The notes under the pieces: model-generated
Told to the model about the DNA's origin: nothing
Database searches by the model: none
Seen by the model: only the letters and a program-made list of their open reading frames with translations
Position numbers and translations under genes: made by a program
Assembly: GCA_947652115.1 (NCBI GenBank)
Contig: OX393561.1
Span: 40,193,421 to 40,257,420 of the forward strand
Length of the DNA stretch: 64,000 bases
Direction of reading: 5' to 3'
Origin: Blastomussa wellsi
Lineage: Eukaryota; Cnidaria; Anthozoa; Scleractinia; Plerogyridae
Part shown: positions 1-12,755 of the stretch, in pieces
How the letters are laid out: each line of letters opens with the position of its first letter
How positions within the stretch are numbered: position 1 is the first letter of the stretch

Positions 1-240
1 GTCCTTTGGTTGGTCAAACACCTCATCACGTTAAGAACAGCGTTGATTTTGCAAACGCTATCAGTGACCGCTCTGTCTCCACGCAAAAAGTTGGTTTCGG
101 ATTATGTGTCTTCGTTCCTACCAGCATTGCAGTTCCTGTTGGCGTTTCAGTGCGCAAAAGTTAAAGTTCGTTGGAGAGAGAGAGATAGACTGAAAGAGAG
201 AAGCACCCTTTCGTGCTTGAAAAATGTGTTCCGCATTTGG

Positions 241-419
241 CATAGGCATACGGGTACCTTCGGACTTTGGGGGCCGGCCTGTAACCTCCATGCCCGAAAA
301 AATTACGCAATTTTCGAATGCGTTAGCATTAAACCGGTATACATCCGCCCAAACATTGATACTGTTTTTGCCCGAATCCTGAGCGTTTTGCCCGAAAAAT
401 TTCGGCTCGTACGCTTATG
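241..419. mobile_element. Short TIR element (MITE-like), family with CATAGGCGTACG ends
   Basis: The element begins CATAGGCATACGGG and ends CGTACGCTTATG, so the ends are inverted repeats. The interior carries the phrases 'gcccgaatcctgagcg' and 'gcccgaaaaat'. The same ends and interior recur at 33652-33859, which defines a dispersed non-autonomous family. It contains no coding capacity. Confidence 0.6.
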
Positions 420-450
420 GCTTTCGGCCACTTATTTTGTGTACGCACCT

Positions 451-492
451 AGCTTCTACAAGCAGATCCATGGGTATGCAATGGGCACCCCT
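451..492 (+). pseudogene. Reverse-transcriptase-like fragment
   Basis: The forward frame reads SFYKQIHGYAMGTP. This resembles the (Y/F)xQxxGxAMGSP block of Penelope-like and related reverse transcriptases. No catalytic aspartate block follows and the flanks do not align, so it would be a short relic. The assignment rests on one motif and is weak. Confidence 0.3.
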
Positions 493-2301
493 AACTTCTT
501 AGTAGTATTTATAGACTTTTTATTGTATTTGATTGCAATTTTATACTGTCCTGATTCTATTGAACCTTTTTTTGTATATTGCAGTTTTAGACGATTAATC
601 AAATCTGTAGTTGTATTTGTATGTCCTGTTCGGAGACTTATTGTCACCTCACTTTGCCCACAAGCTCACGTGACAACTAAGTTCTCGCCATCAACATTCA
701 CTTCAGAATGGCGCCGTGATTTTTATAATTTGCTTCGAAAGCTTGTGAAAGCTGAAAACTAGACTGTTTCGGGAACTTTACTATCTTTAAAAGCATAAAG
801 TTACGCAATATTTTTGTTTTAACTTCTGAATGCCTCTTTAATTGACCTTAAGGAAAACTCCAATATAAATACCGTAGATGTTAAAATCAATTATCTTATT
901 AAGCAGACGGACATTTTCCACCAAAATGTAAAATGTAACTTTAAATTGACATTACCGATAGGAGTACTTTTTCTTCTATACATATACCAGAGTACTTTTA
1001 CGGAAAAATATACTGCTGGCGTAGAAAAATATATGACTTATGTATGAAAATATATGGACTACCCTAACTGACGCACAGTTTAATATATGATTTGGCAATG
1101 CAGCACAGTAACCTTAGCCGCCAAGAGTGAAGTAAGCTAATTCTGTTTTTGAATTTAGCATATATTGACGTAATATACCATATGATCTGAGTAAACGACT
1201 TTTGTCCATTAGTGCATCGAGACATCGCCACTTGACATGAGTGTCGCTGGTTGTCACGTCTAGCTATTGTTCAAGTTTAGTACAAATTCAGTTCCAACAT
1301 ATTAAATTCCATGCATCGAATACTGACGAGCAAACAGTTCCGAGTTGAATATTGTGCGAGCTTATGTTAAAACTGAGTACATGAGATATTTCACTTTGGT
1401 TTCTCACTATGGAGAAATCTACGTAAAACGGCGCCTTGTTGTATCAGCACAAGGAACCAAAGAAACGTTTTAGAAAAAGTTATCTGAGTTTTTTATCGCC
1501 TACTGAGAGACATTGCTAACAAAACAGCTAGTAAAACCAATCTAAACAAAAAAATCTTCAATCACATGCAATCCAAACTACGGCATTATTTACTTACTTA
1601 AGAAGGCGGCCTGACATACTGTCTCGAGGCTACCTCGGAGTAAACATGAGTTGCATAAAATAAATGCTGATATTCTTTGAAAGATATGCGGGTCTAGATC
1701 TGGAAATGGAATTCTGTTTATAAATATTTTCATTCCGACAATATGATTTTCAAGTTTGAACGCTAAATCCTTTATCCAATAAATAGCTTGTAAAATTCTA
1801 ATGAATTTAAAAGATTAAGCATGTCTTTTATAAATAAAATGTATTGTGCGATTAAAACCATTTCTTTGGAAATGCCTGAGTTCAGTAGTGCAATAAACCT
1901 TCACAGAAATATTATTTTAAGTGATTCTGAATACGTTTACTGTGTGCTAAGAACGTGATCTAAATATATACAAAAATAAAATTTACCTTAATACTTCTCA
2001 ATCTCAAGAAGTCACACCGTTTTACCAGCGTTTTACGCTATCATTTGGCTTGCTCGTGTTAACGAAGAGAAACACGGCGAGTGCTCCCATTTTACTTTCA
2101 GGTGTCAAATAGAATGGATAAATAATTCAAGTCCTTAAAAGCATCCTAGTGTCGGATTCGCTGGTGATAATTAATTATTTAGAGCAACTATTGCTTGTGC
2201 ATTTCCACAACACACCAGACATGCGATACGCAATACAACGTGCGACAAAACAAAATGAAAACTTTTCTCGTGATTTCAATTCTTTCTCTCTTGTCATTCA
2301 G

Positions 2302-2464
2302 TTACCCTTCTGATCTTAGTTCAAATTGGATGCAGTGGTGCAAAGAAGGTAGTGCAATGTCCTCCTGAGTGCGGTGCGGATTTGACGATTTATTACTTCC
2401 ATTCACCTGTCTGCTTCAGAAAGTGTTTTGGTATCACAAGACCGACTTTTGGTAATTTACATTA
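2302..2464 (+). pseudogene. Possible exon or remnant of a small cysteine-rich secreted peptide
   Basis: A pyrimidine-rich tract ending in CAG at 2299-2301 precedes a short frame with a hydrophobic start and five cysteines, including a CPPEC block and a CxxxC block, ending at a stop at 2462-2464. A separate ATG at 2255 opens a signal-peptide-like hydrophobic run in a different frame. Either the two parts belong to a frameshifted copy, or the cysteine-rich part is an exon whose first exon lies elsewhere. No family is recognised. Confidence 0.2.
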
Positions 2465-2954
2465 AACTCGACTACGTAGCCCTCGGTCAGTTAAGAATGA
2501 ACAAAACGCCCTTTTCATATATATTCCTATAATATTCTCCAAACCCACATTACTCACATATTTAATCAAAGACTTTTCGAAAGCAAACCTTTAGGCAGCG
2601 AGGAATAAATTGAAGCCCCGAGCTATTTTGGATGCTTCATTTAACAACCAATCAGAAGGTGGAATGTCATATTTTCAAGGCTTGTGTCGTTTAGAACTGA
2701 TATAGAAGTGGTTTTAGGTTTTGCCTGATTGTCTAGAAGATTTGCGCTTTAAATTTCATTCAATAGCGTGAGAGTGAGAGTAAAATCATTGAAAAGGGAG
2801 AAAAATAACAACGTGTCTGCGGCGGTCGTGTTGTTAACATCAAAGGCTACTCAGTACTGACCAGCCAGACTGTCCATTCACGAAGAAAATTCTACGAAGC
2901 CCATTTAGTGCCATGGATATTTTGTGCATTTGTTTGTTTGCCGGGCGTTTTTCT

Positions 2955-3100
2955 CGACTCTCGTTCCATTTTCCTGGCTTTTCTCCCGACTTTTTTTCTC
3001 GACCATTTTCTCGACTTGTCTAGCTCCCGACCTTTTTCTCGACTTTATTACCGACGTTTCCCTCGACTTTTTTCCCGACTTTTCTCTCATCCCGCCTTTT
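2955..3100. repeat. Degenerate short tandem repeat (TTTTTCTCGAC-like)
   Basis: About a dozen imperfect copies of an 11-13 bp unit with the core 'tttctcgactt' follow one another. The repeat keeps several frames open on both strands, which explains the small overlapping open frames here. No gene is implied. Confidence 0.7.
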
Positions 3101-3240
3101 GTCTATACCGCTGACAAATCGTAGATTCAGAAAAGGCGAAAAATGGCTTCGTACGTGAAGCCTCCTCCTCTACCTCCTGTTCTTCCGAGTGGCTTGAGAA
3201 GGTGAGGATTACTTTCTCATTAAATTAAGGCTTTGTACAT

Positions 3241-3825
3241 CAGTGGCGGATCCAGGGGGAGGGTCGCGGCGCATACGCATAATGATATAAGATATAAGAT
3301 AAGATAAGATAAGATAAGCATCATGTTAGTGAGAACAGCAGCAGCATAAACATAGGCACGAGCATAAGAAGAACAAACAAACTTGTTTTTCTTATGTTGT
3401 CCTCACTAGGAATCGCCTCGGCATAAGCGTCAGCACAACAAGAACGGACTTTGTTCATTCTTCGCTTATGCTTATCTCCGAGTTATGCTGCGGTGATTGC
3501 TAGTGAGGACAACATAAGAAAAACAAGTGTGTTCGTTCTTCTTATGCTCGTGCTTATGTCGTTATGCCTATGCTTATGCGCTAGTGAAAACCATCCTTTA
3601 TAGGGTACGGGCTTCAGGAAGCGCGTTGCACACCTCAGCCCAAATTGTCGGATATCATCCCTGGGATACATAAGGATATATAACCACCCCCCCCCCCCCC
3701 GCCTCCTTATGGGCGAAAATGTTAAGGCTCGAAGGGCTGAAATTTTCTTGCGCCCCATTCTAAATTAAGGCCCGCAAGGCCGGAAACTTTTCGGGCCTCC
3801 ACCTTAGAAAGAAGATCCGCCACTG
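3241..3825. mobile_element. TIR element with CAGTGGCGGATC ends
   Basis: The left end is CAGTGGCGGATCCAGGGG and the right end is GATCCGCCACTG, giving inverted termini about 585 bp apart. A GATAA microsatellite (3285-3319) and a foldback element (3325-3591) sit inside. Similar ends occur at 28873-29076 in a polycystin intron. There is no transposase, so the element is non-autonomous. Confidence 0.6.
3325..3591. mobile_element. Foldback (nested palindromic) element inside the 3241-3825 element
   Basis: The arm at about 3355-3409 is the near-perfect reverse complement of about 3500-3554 (key words 'gcacgagcataagaag' and 'cttcttatgctcgtgc'). The outer ends 'tagtgagaac' and 'gctagtgaaaac' also pair. 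The whole stretch can fold into one long hairpin. Confidence 0.6.
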
Positions 3826-3999
3826 CCGGGAATGTAAATTTTCTTTACTTTGAAAATCGGCAATAAGTCCTAGTGCTAATGACATTTTTCTAAGGGATTA
3901 CAAGCGGTCGAAAGCCGCAATGAATGTAAAGTTCAGACTGTTGATGAACCACGGAGCAGTAGAATAGGTGCCACTTACGCTTGTGGCTTTTTGCTGTAA

Positions 4000-4155
4000 C
4001 AGTTAAACCGGGGGAGGTGGGGGAGGTTAACCATTTGTCGCAAAAATTCTCCCAAATTTCTCTTGCTGCCCAAAAAATCCGAATTGCCAAAATTTGAGGG
4101 GGGCCTGCGCCCCCACCCCCCCCCCCACCCCCCAAACCCGGCCCGTACGCCTATG
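4000..4155 (-). mobile_element. Probable member of the CATAGGCGTACG TIR family
   Basis: The right end 'cgtacgcctatg' (4144-4155) is the inverted terminus seen at 33848-33859. The interior has the G-rich and 'ccgaattgcc' text of that family. The left boundary is unclear, so the extent is approximate. Confidence 0.4.
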
Positions 4156-4280
4156 ACTAGTGTGCCTGTCACCTGTTTTCTAAGAAGGTAGAATCTTATT
4201 GGCTAGTTGCATTTTTATTGATTGTTAATTTTATCCTGTATTATATCCTATTGTTTCAAATGTGAATATTAAAAGTAAGG

Positions 4281-4462
4281 GACATCGGAATAGCTAGTGA
4301 GGTTTATCGGAAGAGCTAAAAATGGGAGATGGGAAGAGCTAGCCGGGGATATCGGAAGAGCTAGTGAGGGATATCGGAAGAGCTAGCGAGGGATGTCGGA
4401 AGAGCTAGTTAGTGGTTTCGGGAAAGCTAGCCGGGGACATCGGGAGAGCTAGTCAGACTGAT
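4281..4462 (+). repeat. Tandem repeat of ~25 bp, core 'atcggaagagctag'
   Basis: Seven or more imperfect copies of a unit containing 'ggatatcggaagagctagtgag' follow one another. This is a simple minisatellite, and no reading frame is maintained across it. Confidence 0.75.
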
Positions 4463-4504
4463 CGGAAGATGAGGTCGTATGCAGATGAATGAATAGTTTT
4501 TAGC

Positions 4505-4745
4505 TGGATAAAAGAACAATAATAATAATAATAATAATAACAATAATAATAATAACTTTATTTAAGTGTCAATGTGTGTAGCACTACTGTGCTAATTGGG
4601 GACACTGTAAACAAATATTGTAAATGAAACAGAAAGTTGTTAAAAATCCCAATTGGCAGGAGGCAGACCAGTTGGCTATTTACAAAGCGTGGAGGAGTTG
4701 AATTCGGGACCACCGAAGACAAATTCACCAATTCACCATCGTAGC
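4505..4745 (-). mobile_element. SINE-like remnant with (ATT)n tail
   Basis: An (AAT)n tract at 4508-4552 is followed by 'gtgctaatt-gggacactgtaaac' and 'ttggcaggaggcagacc' text. The latter recurs next to a tRNA-like head at 45929-46222, and the first part recurs at about 26000-26110. The orientation (tail at lower coordinates) puts the head on the minus strand. The tRNA-like head is eroded here. Confidence 0.5.
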
Positions 4746-7700
4746 GTGGTGATACGATGCCTGCTTCCAGTACATAAAGCGGATAAAGTAGTAGGACCGA
4801 GCTTATAAGGTCGACAACGGTACATCAAAAATGGTTGAACGCTGAAACTTTTGATTGTTAGAAGTTATAGAAAATTTACAAATCCAACAAAAAATGAAAG
4901 AAAATATTTGAAATTTGAATATTGAATAACTCCTCTTCGTGATGATGACAATGAAGCGAAGTACTAAATTAAAGATTTGTATCCGTAAAGTTTTTTAGCC
5001 ATAGCCACCGTTTACAAACAACGTTCGTTTTTCCTTACCTCGTAGTTCAACGGCGTTCTTCATGGAACGTTTCAGCGTTAATATCTTTTTTTCTGCTCTT
5101 TCTGTACTTTCCCTCCTATGGTCGCCGGCGTAGCTTTAACCTAAAATTAAATAGTCAGAATGATATATAGACAAGAATCACTGCATGTTCGCACGCACGA
5201 GTCTCGTTGTTTTATTGACATGGGCAACAGCTTTAAAACACAACGAACATTCACGGGCTCTGGGGAGAATACGCAACTCCATCATTTATCTTTGTGTAAG
5301 TAAAAATATTCCACCCTGTAAGTCTATTAGTCAATTTACGGTTTTCGTCTTTAATCCACAAAGATTAATATATATATATCCTCTTCCTGTCTAGCAATTT
5401 TGCCCATACATAACGGATAAGCTTCTCTTCAAAGCCTGTACGAGAACAAAAGAACTGGAGATAACGAGATATTTATTTTGTTTCGCTCACTGCGATACTT
5501 GCAGTAACATCTGACCACTTCCCAGAGCTATCAAAAAATTTCGTAAACTTACGTTTCTTCTAAGACGATATTTTGATGGATTTATATTCCGAAATTACTG
5601 CACAGTTGATGCTTATTTCACATGCTTGGAAAATATACCATGAACTGATGAAAAATTGTTATTTTCTTTTGTTCGTTAAATTGAAAACTTGTCAACCTCC
5701 CACGAGTAGGGATTCCTATGAAACCTTCACTTATTGCTAGATTTAACTTCAGCTGGTTAGTCAATAAACCAAGTACAAACCGTAAATATATTGCAAGGTA
5801 GGTCGATTGGCCTGTACATTAAATAACGCTTACTAAAAAATGCATGGTGGTTATAGAATAATATATTAACTTTCGCTGGTTTCGCTAATTAAAGTACACT
5901 ATACTTGTTTAATCAGCTTTCTCATTTTTGTTTCAATTTAAAAACTGTTCTATAGCAGGTTGATTTTATTGAATCTAGTTAGCCAATGTGTATGTTCTGA
6001 TACCAATATTGTACATGCAAGAGATGTGGGGATTTTTCATTCAACAGATTATATTTTTGGAGTCTGTTGCATGGTTTATACTAACAATATCTATATCTGT
6101 AAATATGACGTCATTTTAGAAATTAAAGGTTCCTTTCACCTCTGGTGGGATTATTTGGTTTCTGTTCTTTGTTTATTATTCAAAATTCTTCTCTGGATTA
6201 GCTTGCATCCCACGTCAGTGCGTAAATACAAAAATTTCAAACAAGCGCTCTCATTGGTTGAAAACTTGCAACCTCCCCGGGGACGAGTTTGGAAAACTTG
6301 TTCAGTGTGTAGACTTTTTAAAACGCGGCTACTGAAGTAAATCGCATTTTGTTGACTGCCTTCAAGTGCTCCTTAGATCAAACTGATAATATGCATTTTA
6401 ACATTTTCGTATACTATGAAAAGCCATTTTTTAAAACTTTTATTTCCGAGAATTTACGGCCACCTTTACTTAAGGCTCGTTTCGTTTCACGGTTTGAAGG
6501 AATAAAATGACTTTTATCGGGAATATTGATTCTTCGCGCACGCGTAGACTCATTTGCCGTCCGAGCGCGAAGCGCAAGGACCGCAAATGACACTACAATG
6601 GTGCAAATAAACAATATTCCCGATAAAAGTCATTTTATTGCCATTATTATCAATATGCAAGGCCGAATAATTCGCTCGTTCGTACCTAAACGGTTTTCCC
6701 GGGTTGAAAGGTCTAAACTTAACCTGATTGGTCTACCTTGGTCGGATAATGGGGCATGAATGATAAGAAATTGGCGGAGAAAAATCCGTAAGCATGAACC
6801 AATCAGAATTCAGGGCTGATAAAGCAAAAGCCTCCCGTCTGGAGTCATTTTCGGCCCGCAGAGCGCCTGTTTTCAAGAGGCTGAAGTGCAATTTGGCAGT
6901 GCATGTATATTGATAATGATAAGTATTGGAAATCACAGGAAGAGCAACAAAATCTTTGTTCTTGGTACAATTTTCTATGTTGATAATTATTATAATTTCA
7001 ACCTGTGTGGAAAAAAAATCATCAGTTTATAACTTGACTCGTGACTCGAACTTGACTCGGGCTTGAACTTGACTCGTGCTACGACCAAACTCTATACAAT
7101 TCTCGTGCAGGCATGCAAGGTATATGTACGGCTGCCTTGTTGTTATTGTAAACAATAACAGGTATTTCTGTTCCTCAAATCTTTTTTAAATCATTAAATG
7201 CTCTCGTTCAGTTATACTTTGAATTTCCAATTACCCGAGGGTGTTTTGAATTCTGCATTGTTACTTGTGTTGTATGCAGTTTGCCGTTCCGTGAATTTAT
7301 CAATTGACTTTTAATTAGCGGCTGTATAGGGGTGTGGGTCTGGTCAACGACAAAACGAGAAAAAATAAAAAAAAATAAAGTCCGTGCAGAGCAACAGCTG
7401 CGCTCGCCGGCGATTTTTCGGTTAAGAAAGAAGATCACTAGCTACACGTTTTAGAGCCCCATGGCTTTATAGACGGGCCTAGTAACGTTAATTCCCGTTG
7501 TTGCGTTCATTATTGAAGCGTGACATCCCATATACGATATACGATACTCGGTGTGAATCATAAGGCCAAGGTATGTTTTGTCACATGTCCGTTCTCTATC
7601 TAATATTCGTATAATAAACAGGCCAAATAAACATCCCTTTTAAAGGTTTTTCCAAGCGCAGTACAGCTGGAATTATTTTTTCCTGGAAATGACAATTTTG

Positions 7701-7890
7701 AAAATTTAGGCTAAATCCCACCCTGAACAGTTAAGAAAGACGTATATCCAGTTTCATGTCTAAATATGATTATTTCCATTTCGTTGACGCATATATCAAT
7801 ACGGCTTACATCACCTGCCCTCGCAAAATGACACTGTAAACTCTGAACATTATAGCCTTAGTAACCACGTGTGATCACGTCAGGAACATC
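4746..7890. other. Gene-free stretch
   Basis: No supportable gene. Short open frames at 5185-5394, 5960-6340 and around 6414-6936 show no domain or splice context. The only clear structure is the palindrome at 6501-6639. Confidence 0.5.
6501..6639. repeat. Perfect 27-bp inverted repeat around a CpG-rich loop
   Basis: The left arm 6501-6527 (from 'aataaaatgac' to 'gggaatatt') is exactly inverted at 6613-6639. The 85-base spacer is rich in CG dinucleotides, with 'cgcgcacgcg' and 'gcgcgaagcgc'. It looks like a small foldback element, and no function is evident. Confidence 0.75.
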
Positions 7891-7892
7891 GA

Positions 7893-8213
7893 CAGAGGAA
7901 CATGATTCCCATTTTCACCCATAACTCCAAAATAGAAGAACATGATTCCCATTTTCACCCATAACTCCAAAATAGAGGAACATGATTCCCATTTCCACCC
8001 ATAACTCCAAAATAGAGGAACATGATTCCCATTTTCACCCATAACTCCAAAATAGAGGAACATGATTCCCATTTCCACCCATAACTCCAAAATAGAGGAA
8101 CATGATTCCCATTTTCACCCATAACTCCAAAATAGAGGAACATGATTCCCATTTTCACCCATAACTCCAAAATAGAGGAACATGATTCCCATTTCCACCC
8201 GTAACTCCAAAAT
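7893..8213. repeat. 40-bp minisatellite, eight near-identical copies
   Basis: The unit begins 'aacatgattcccattt' and ends 'ctccaaaatagagg'. Copies differ at only a few positions. Because 40 is not a multiple of three and the unit has no stop on the minus strand, the minus-strand frames remain open and produce misleading repeat 'proteins'. There are no variable spacers, so it is not a CRISPR array. Confidence 0.9.
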
Positions 8214-11200
8214 AATTCTGAGCACCAGCTCAGCGACTTCAGCGCCTCACGCTTCTTACACGTTTTTTGTTTTCTTATTGTAAGCATGGCTCGTTTGAAA
8301 GAGGAGGCTAAAATGAGTTTAAACTTATTCAATTTTAGACGAGAAAAGCCTACAATATTGTACACGCATGGTTGAGGATGTGCGTGTATTGAAACAAATG
8401 TTTTCAGCTAAATCTCAACTCTGCGAGCCTTGGCATGCTTTCAAAAATGGCTCTTGTTAAAGAAAAAACATCGCAAGCGTACTATGTTGAAAATTCTCTC
8501 TTTTTTGCTTGAAGCAACCTCAGGGCAATATAACGTATTAAAAAATGATGAAATCGATAAAGAAAGTTTATTTGGTAAACGGTCTGTCAAGCCTGTACAA
8601 AATGTTTTAATTAAAATTAACAGCTTTGTCAAGGCAAGATTCACACCAGTTATGAAATTAATGTTACAAGATGTCAAAACAACAGCGCCTGAGCTGAACA
8701 AACATCTCTAAATTCGGTCTTAGTCATCGATATAACATTGCAGCCATAAAAATTAGTCCATTTGAAGGTGTTTTGTAGCGGAAATTTAAATATCCCCCAC
8801 TGTTTAAATGAAAATGTAAGTACGAATTGCTACAATCGATCAACTGGCGGGTTTGTCCTGAAGTTTAATTAAAAGAGGCAAATAAATTTAGCTTGACAGT
8901 GGTGATTTTCTTACAATAGACTGGTGATATTGCACACGGTTAATAAAACGAAAATCTCCGGGTGATATTGGCATTCGACGCCAAATATTTCCGGATTTAT
9001 CAACGAGGAAAAAATTTCATTTTAAGTCCACTAATTTTAATTAGTTAGTATGGAATTGGTAAACCTGTATTTTGTCTTTTTTAAAATTAATTTTACCTAA
9101 CTTAAGGTGAAAAAAAAAAATAACGCCAATATGTTAAACGAATCTTTTCTTTCTTCAATTCGCTTTTGTGTTGAATTTTAATCTTCAATTTTACGTGCGA
9201 TGCATTAAAGATATTTATTCTACTGGCTGGTCCATAGTGAATTTTCATTGCATTTTAATTCCCAAAATTTGCTGAACTACATAGACTACTTTTAAAATTG
9301 TCCAAGACGTAGTGTTCCAGCAAAATTTGGTTTCGCTTTGCCCCAAAAACCATTCGATTGATCTAAACTTTACTGAGTAAAACATACCTAAATATTAGTT
9401 GGCACCGCGGGTGAAATTAATCTTGCTGTAGCTTCGTTTTCGCGTTGCTTGAGACTTCTTATTTTTTAACCGACGAAATATTCTCTCTCAGTAGTCTTTG
9501 TTCAAACATCCGGCCAGCTCCAATAACTAACTAAAATAGGAAACTATCGAGTACGGATATATAAATGATAAATTCAAAAAAAAGGCTATTATCGCAGTGG
9601 TCGCTGATTGGAAAGCACATACATCGATCGCTTTTAAGGCGCCAGTCATATAATGCACGCAGTTGCTTGCGAGATTTTACATCCATTTTCTTATCGCCTT
9701 AGGTCATCTAATCTCTAAAACGTACCGCGGAAATGGTTTCCCCAGTTTACAGCTACAAACTCTACCATTTTCGCTTTTGCGCACGCAACATTTTTGTTTT
9801 AATAGCTCAGACCAACCCCGGATAGGCTCCGCAACAGCAGCAAATCGATCAACCAAATAATTCCTTTTAGCTTTGAAAATTGCATTAGATCGTGCAGAAC
9901 CGTCTATGCGATGCTGGTTGATTCACTTTTTTACGAAACTTCTTAATACTTTTAATCCCTGAAGGAAAATAGTTTTCGCTGCTGAAAGCAGGTGAATTAT
10001 CCTACAGCCGTACTCAAACAATAGGCAGAAAACCCCTTTTTGGTTAATTTGCTGCATAGCTTTCTTCGAGTCATTCATCTTCTCGGCTTTGTCACTGTAT
10101 TCATTTCATTTTCAAAGCGGCTGTCATGAAAATATCGCCATAAAAAGGCTTCAGGAATAAAACATGATAATGATAAAAGAGCAGAAGATTATGTGTGACC
10201 ACCATTAGTCAAATCGCACAGGGGCGACGAAGTTTTTCATCCATTAATTAAGGGGCCAGTAATTAACAAGTTGATTTCATTAAATTTTGCAATGTAATTA
10301 TCTGTTTTTTTTTTTCGTTCTTACACCATCAAGTCTCGGATTTTGGTCTGTCAAACCTAAACATTCAGAAAGTATAGCTTTCCGAATGTTAAGGAAAAAT
10401 ACTCCCACAATTTTTATCAACAAAAAAATCAGCTACTTACTTCACCAGACCATTAAAATAATTTTGATTGCTGCAATCAAATCATTCTGTCAAAAATTAT
10501 TGTTATATCGGTCTTGACTTGTACGTAATCATTCACAAATGACCAATCGCGGCGCAACGAATGTCAAAATGTGTACCTGTTGAGGCTTCGTAATAACTCG
10601 GTTCATGTTCTTATATAAATTATTTTCATTTGGATTACGTGCAGGTAAGCAATTCAGTTTTGATGATGTAAAAGAATCGATAAACTCTTTAATTGAGTTA
10701 ACTAATCGCATAAAACAATCCATTCGATAAACTGTGGTTTTTTAAAAAAATATTTCTTCGTAACACTAACCAAACTATGCCAAAATTGGTCATCTCAGAA
10801 TATAACTGAGATTAAATTCTCGTGGCCGATATTAAAGCTTAGCATATATTTTTCAAGTTTTTCAATTACAATCCTTCTCAGTTCGTCGTTCAAAGCCATC
10901 CTCGTTTCTTCACAGATATAATGCTACGTCTTGAGTGTTTTCCAACCATGGTAACCAAGTAACTCCCGTTTTCCTTTCGTTTGCAGGTAATTATTTGCAT
11001 TACCCTGAAAAATAACTTCATTCATGGTAACTAAGACTCTTTAATGAATCATGAAATGTTGTTGCTGAATTGTACCCTTGGTACAATTAGGTATTTCCCT
11101 TTGTTTTATATTCATAATCGTTATTTCCATACACCGGAACAAAAGAATATTACCAAATCTTACTTAGAGTAAAATTGAACCATGACCGAACAATTGGCAA

Positions 11201-12755
11201 TAAGAAATAATAGTCTATAAACAATTTCTCGCTTTGAAACTACTGTGCTCCCTCTTGTCCACCGTCACTCTCAATAATTTCATAGCAGGGAAAATATCTG
11301 TTTCTATGACTTCAACATGAAAGGTGATAAATATCATATGACGTCATTTCGCTGTCTCGATTTCTCTCTTCAAGTAAAACTGTATGCTCAGAAGTGCCAA
11401 TGAAAGTTATTTAGTATACATAATTTTCTATTATAATAAAGTTTTGAAATAACGCACGGTGTGATTGGTTGAAAGAGTGTGCTTTATCAGAGTACAAAGC
11501 ACGATCATTTGAAAAATGGCGGACCATTTTCTGACTTTTGCTTCGGCATTTTGACAAACACAAACAAAACTATCCATTCGTCTTCGATAAACATGGAATG
11601 CATTGTTAACAACAGTAGCGTTAAAACGAATAAAAGTAACTTCTTAAGTTTCCGGCAAATTGCAGACGAAAATACGGCAATCAAGTAGCGAAATATGAAA
11701 TAAAAGATCTGTTAACCTGTCAAGCGCTTTACTGTCAAGCGCTTTAATAAACGACACTATGTTTGTCACGGAGGTAGATATTACACATTAGAAGTGAAGC
11801 AACGAAAGAAACACCAAATAGGCTGTCTGTAGTTTTGAAGACAAGCTTTTCTTTCGTAAAATTGTGTAAACAATAGTCCGATTGAAAAGTTACATGGAGG
11901 TTGTGCTCGTTCCTGTAAAAGATAAATTTATGGCGATCTCCGGTCACCTGGTCAACTCAGCGAAGCGATCCTCAAGAGTTACAACACGAGTGATCAGTTA
12001 GAAACTTGCTCTGGCTACTCTCCTGTGCATGTTCTGAGTGGAAGCAGTAAAGCCGTCCTTTTAACGCTGTGCCAGTTCGGCAATCGCCTCAAGTAAACTT
12101 GCTGCAGTTCGTTCCTGGTAAAAAGATATATCTTAGGATTTCTTTCACGTGGTGACAATAAAAATTAAGCGGGCCCAGCGAATTTTGTTTTTAAAATTTT
12201 ATGACGTCATGCGAAAACCAAGAATAATATTTAGTTACTTTTATAAGGTTTGCAAGGAAACGATGTCCAAACTATTGTATTTTTGATATTTAATTTTATT
12301 GGAATCTCAAAACGAAACATTTTGCAAGTTAACTCTAAAATACCAGTATGTTGCAAATCTTTTGGCTGGGAAAGCCCGTCATGTACTTAGCAGGAGCTAT
12401 CCTAGGCTCGACAAACCGATCAGAGTGGAGTTGTTTGTTTAATGTCATAACACCCCAAATAATAGGAGCCAAGAAACTTATAATTGTCACATAGTAATAT
12501 ATACGAATGAAGGAGTAAGAAGATTTACATTTTCACGGTATTTTATGTAAAAAATCCATCAAAACGATTATCTGGGCCAGCCGGAATTTTTCAGAATTGA
12601 TATAACGAGCAAAAAAGTTTCGAACGAAGTTCGGAGCACGTGATATGGCTGTGTCATATTCACGCAACAACTATGCCGTACATTAATTCCTTAAATTCGT
12701 TACTGGATTATCTGTTTGTGATTACGCTATACGAAAACGCTCGCGGTTTCGAGAA
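8214..12755. other. Gene-free stretch
   Basis: AT-rich sequence with no recognisable gene or RNA. A 93-residue open frame at 8430-8711 has a comparable open frame on the opposite strand and no recognisable domain, so I do not call it. Confidence 0.5.

Larger units (their letters stand above)
1..2250. other. Gene-free stretch with transposon relics
   Basis: No gene is supported here. The first 760 bases stay open in one forward frame, but that frame runs through a short TIR element (241-419) and a reverse-transcriptase-like patch (451-492). It is best read as repeat debris. From about 800 to 2250 I see only AT-rich sequence with no domain, RNA gene or clear repeat. Confidence 0.5.

Noticed and set aside
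10..762. 250-residue open frame as a gene
   Set aside because: It runs through a TIR element and a reverse-transcriptase-like relic, and no coherent domain structure is visible.
7893..8213. CRISPR array
   Set aside because: The copies are contiguous with no unique spacers, and the sequence is animal nuclear DNA.
7875..8365. Minus-strand repeat 'proteins'
   Set aside because: These are artefacts of the 40-bp minisatellite; the same motif appears in shifted frames.
8430..8711. 93-residue open frame
   Set aside because: No recognisable domain, and a similar-length frame lies on the opposite strand; no splice or promoter support was seen.
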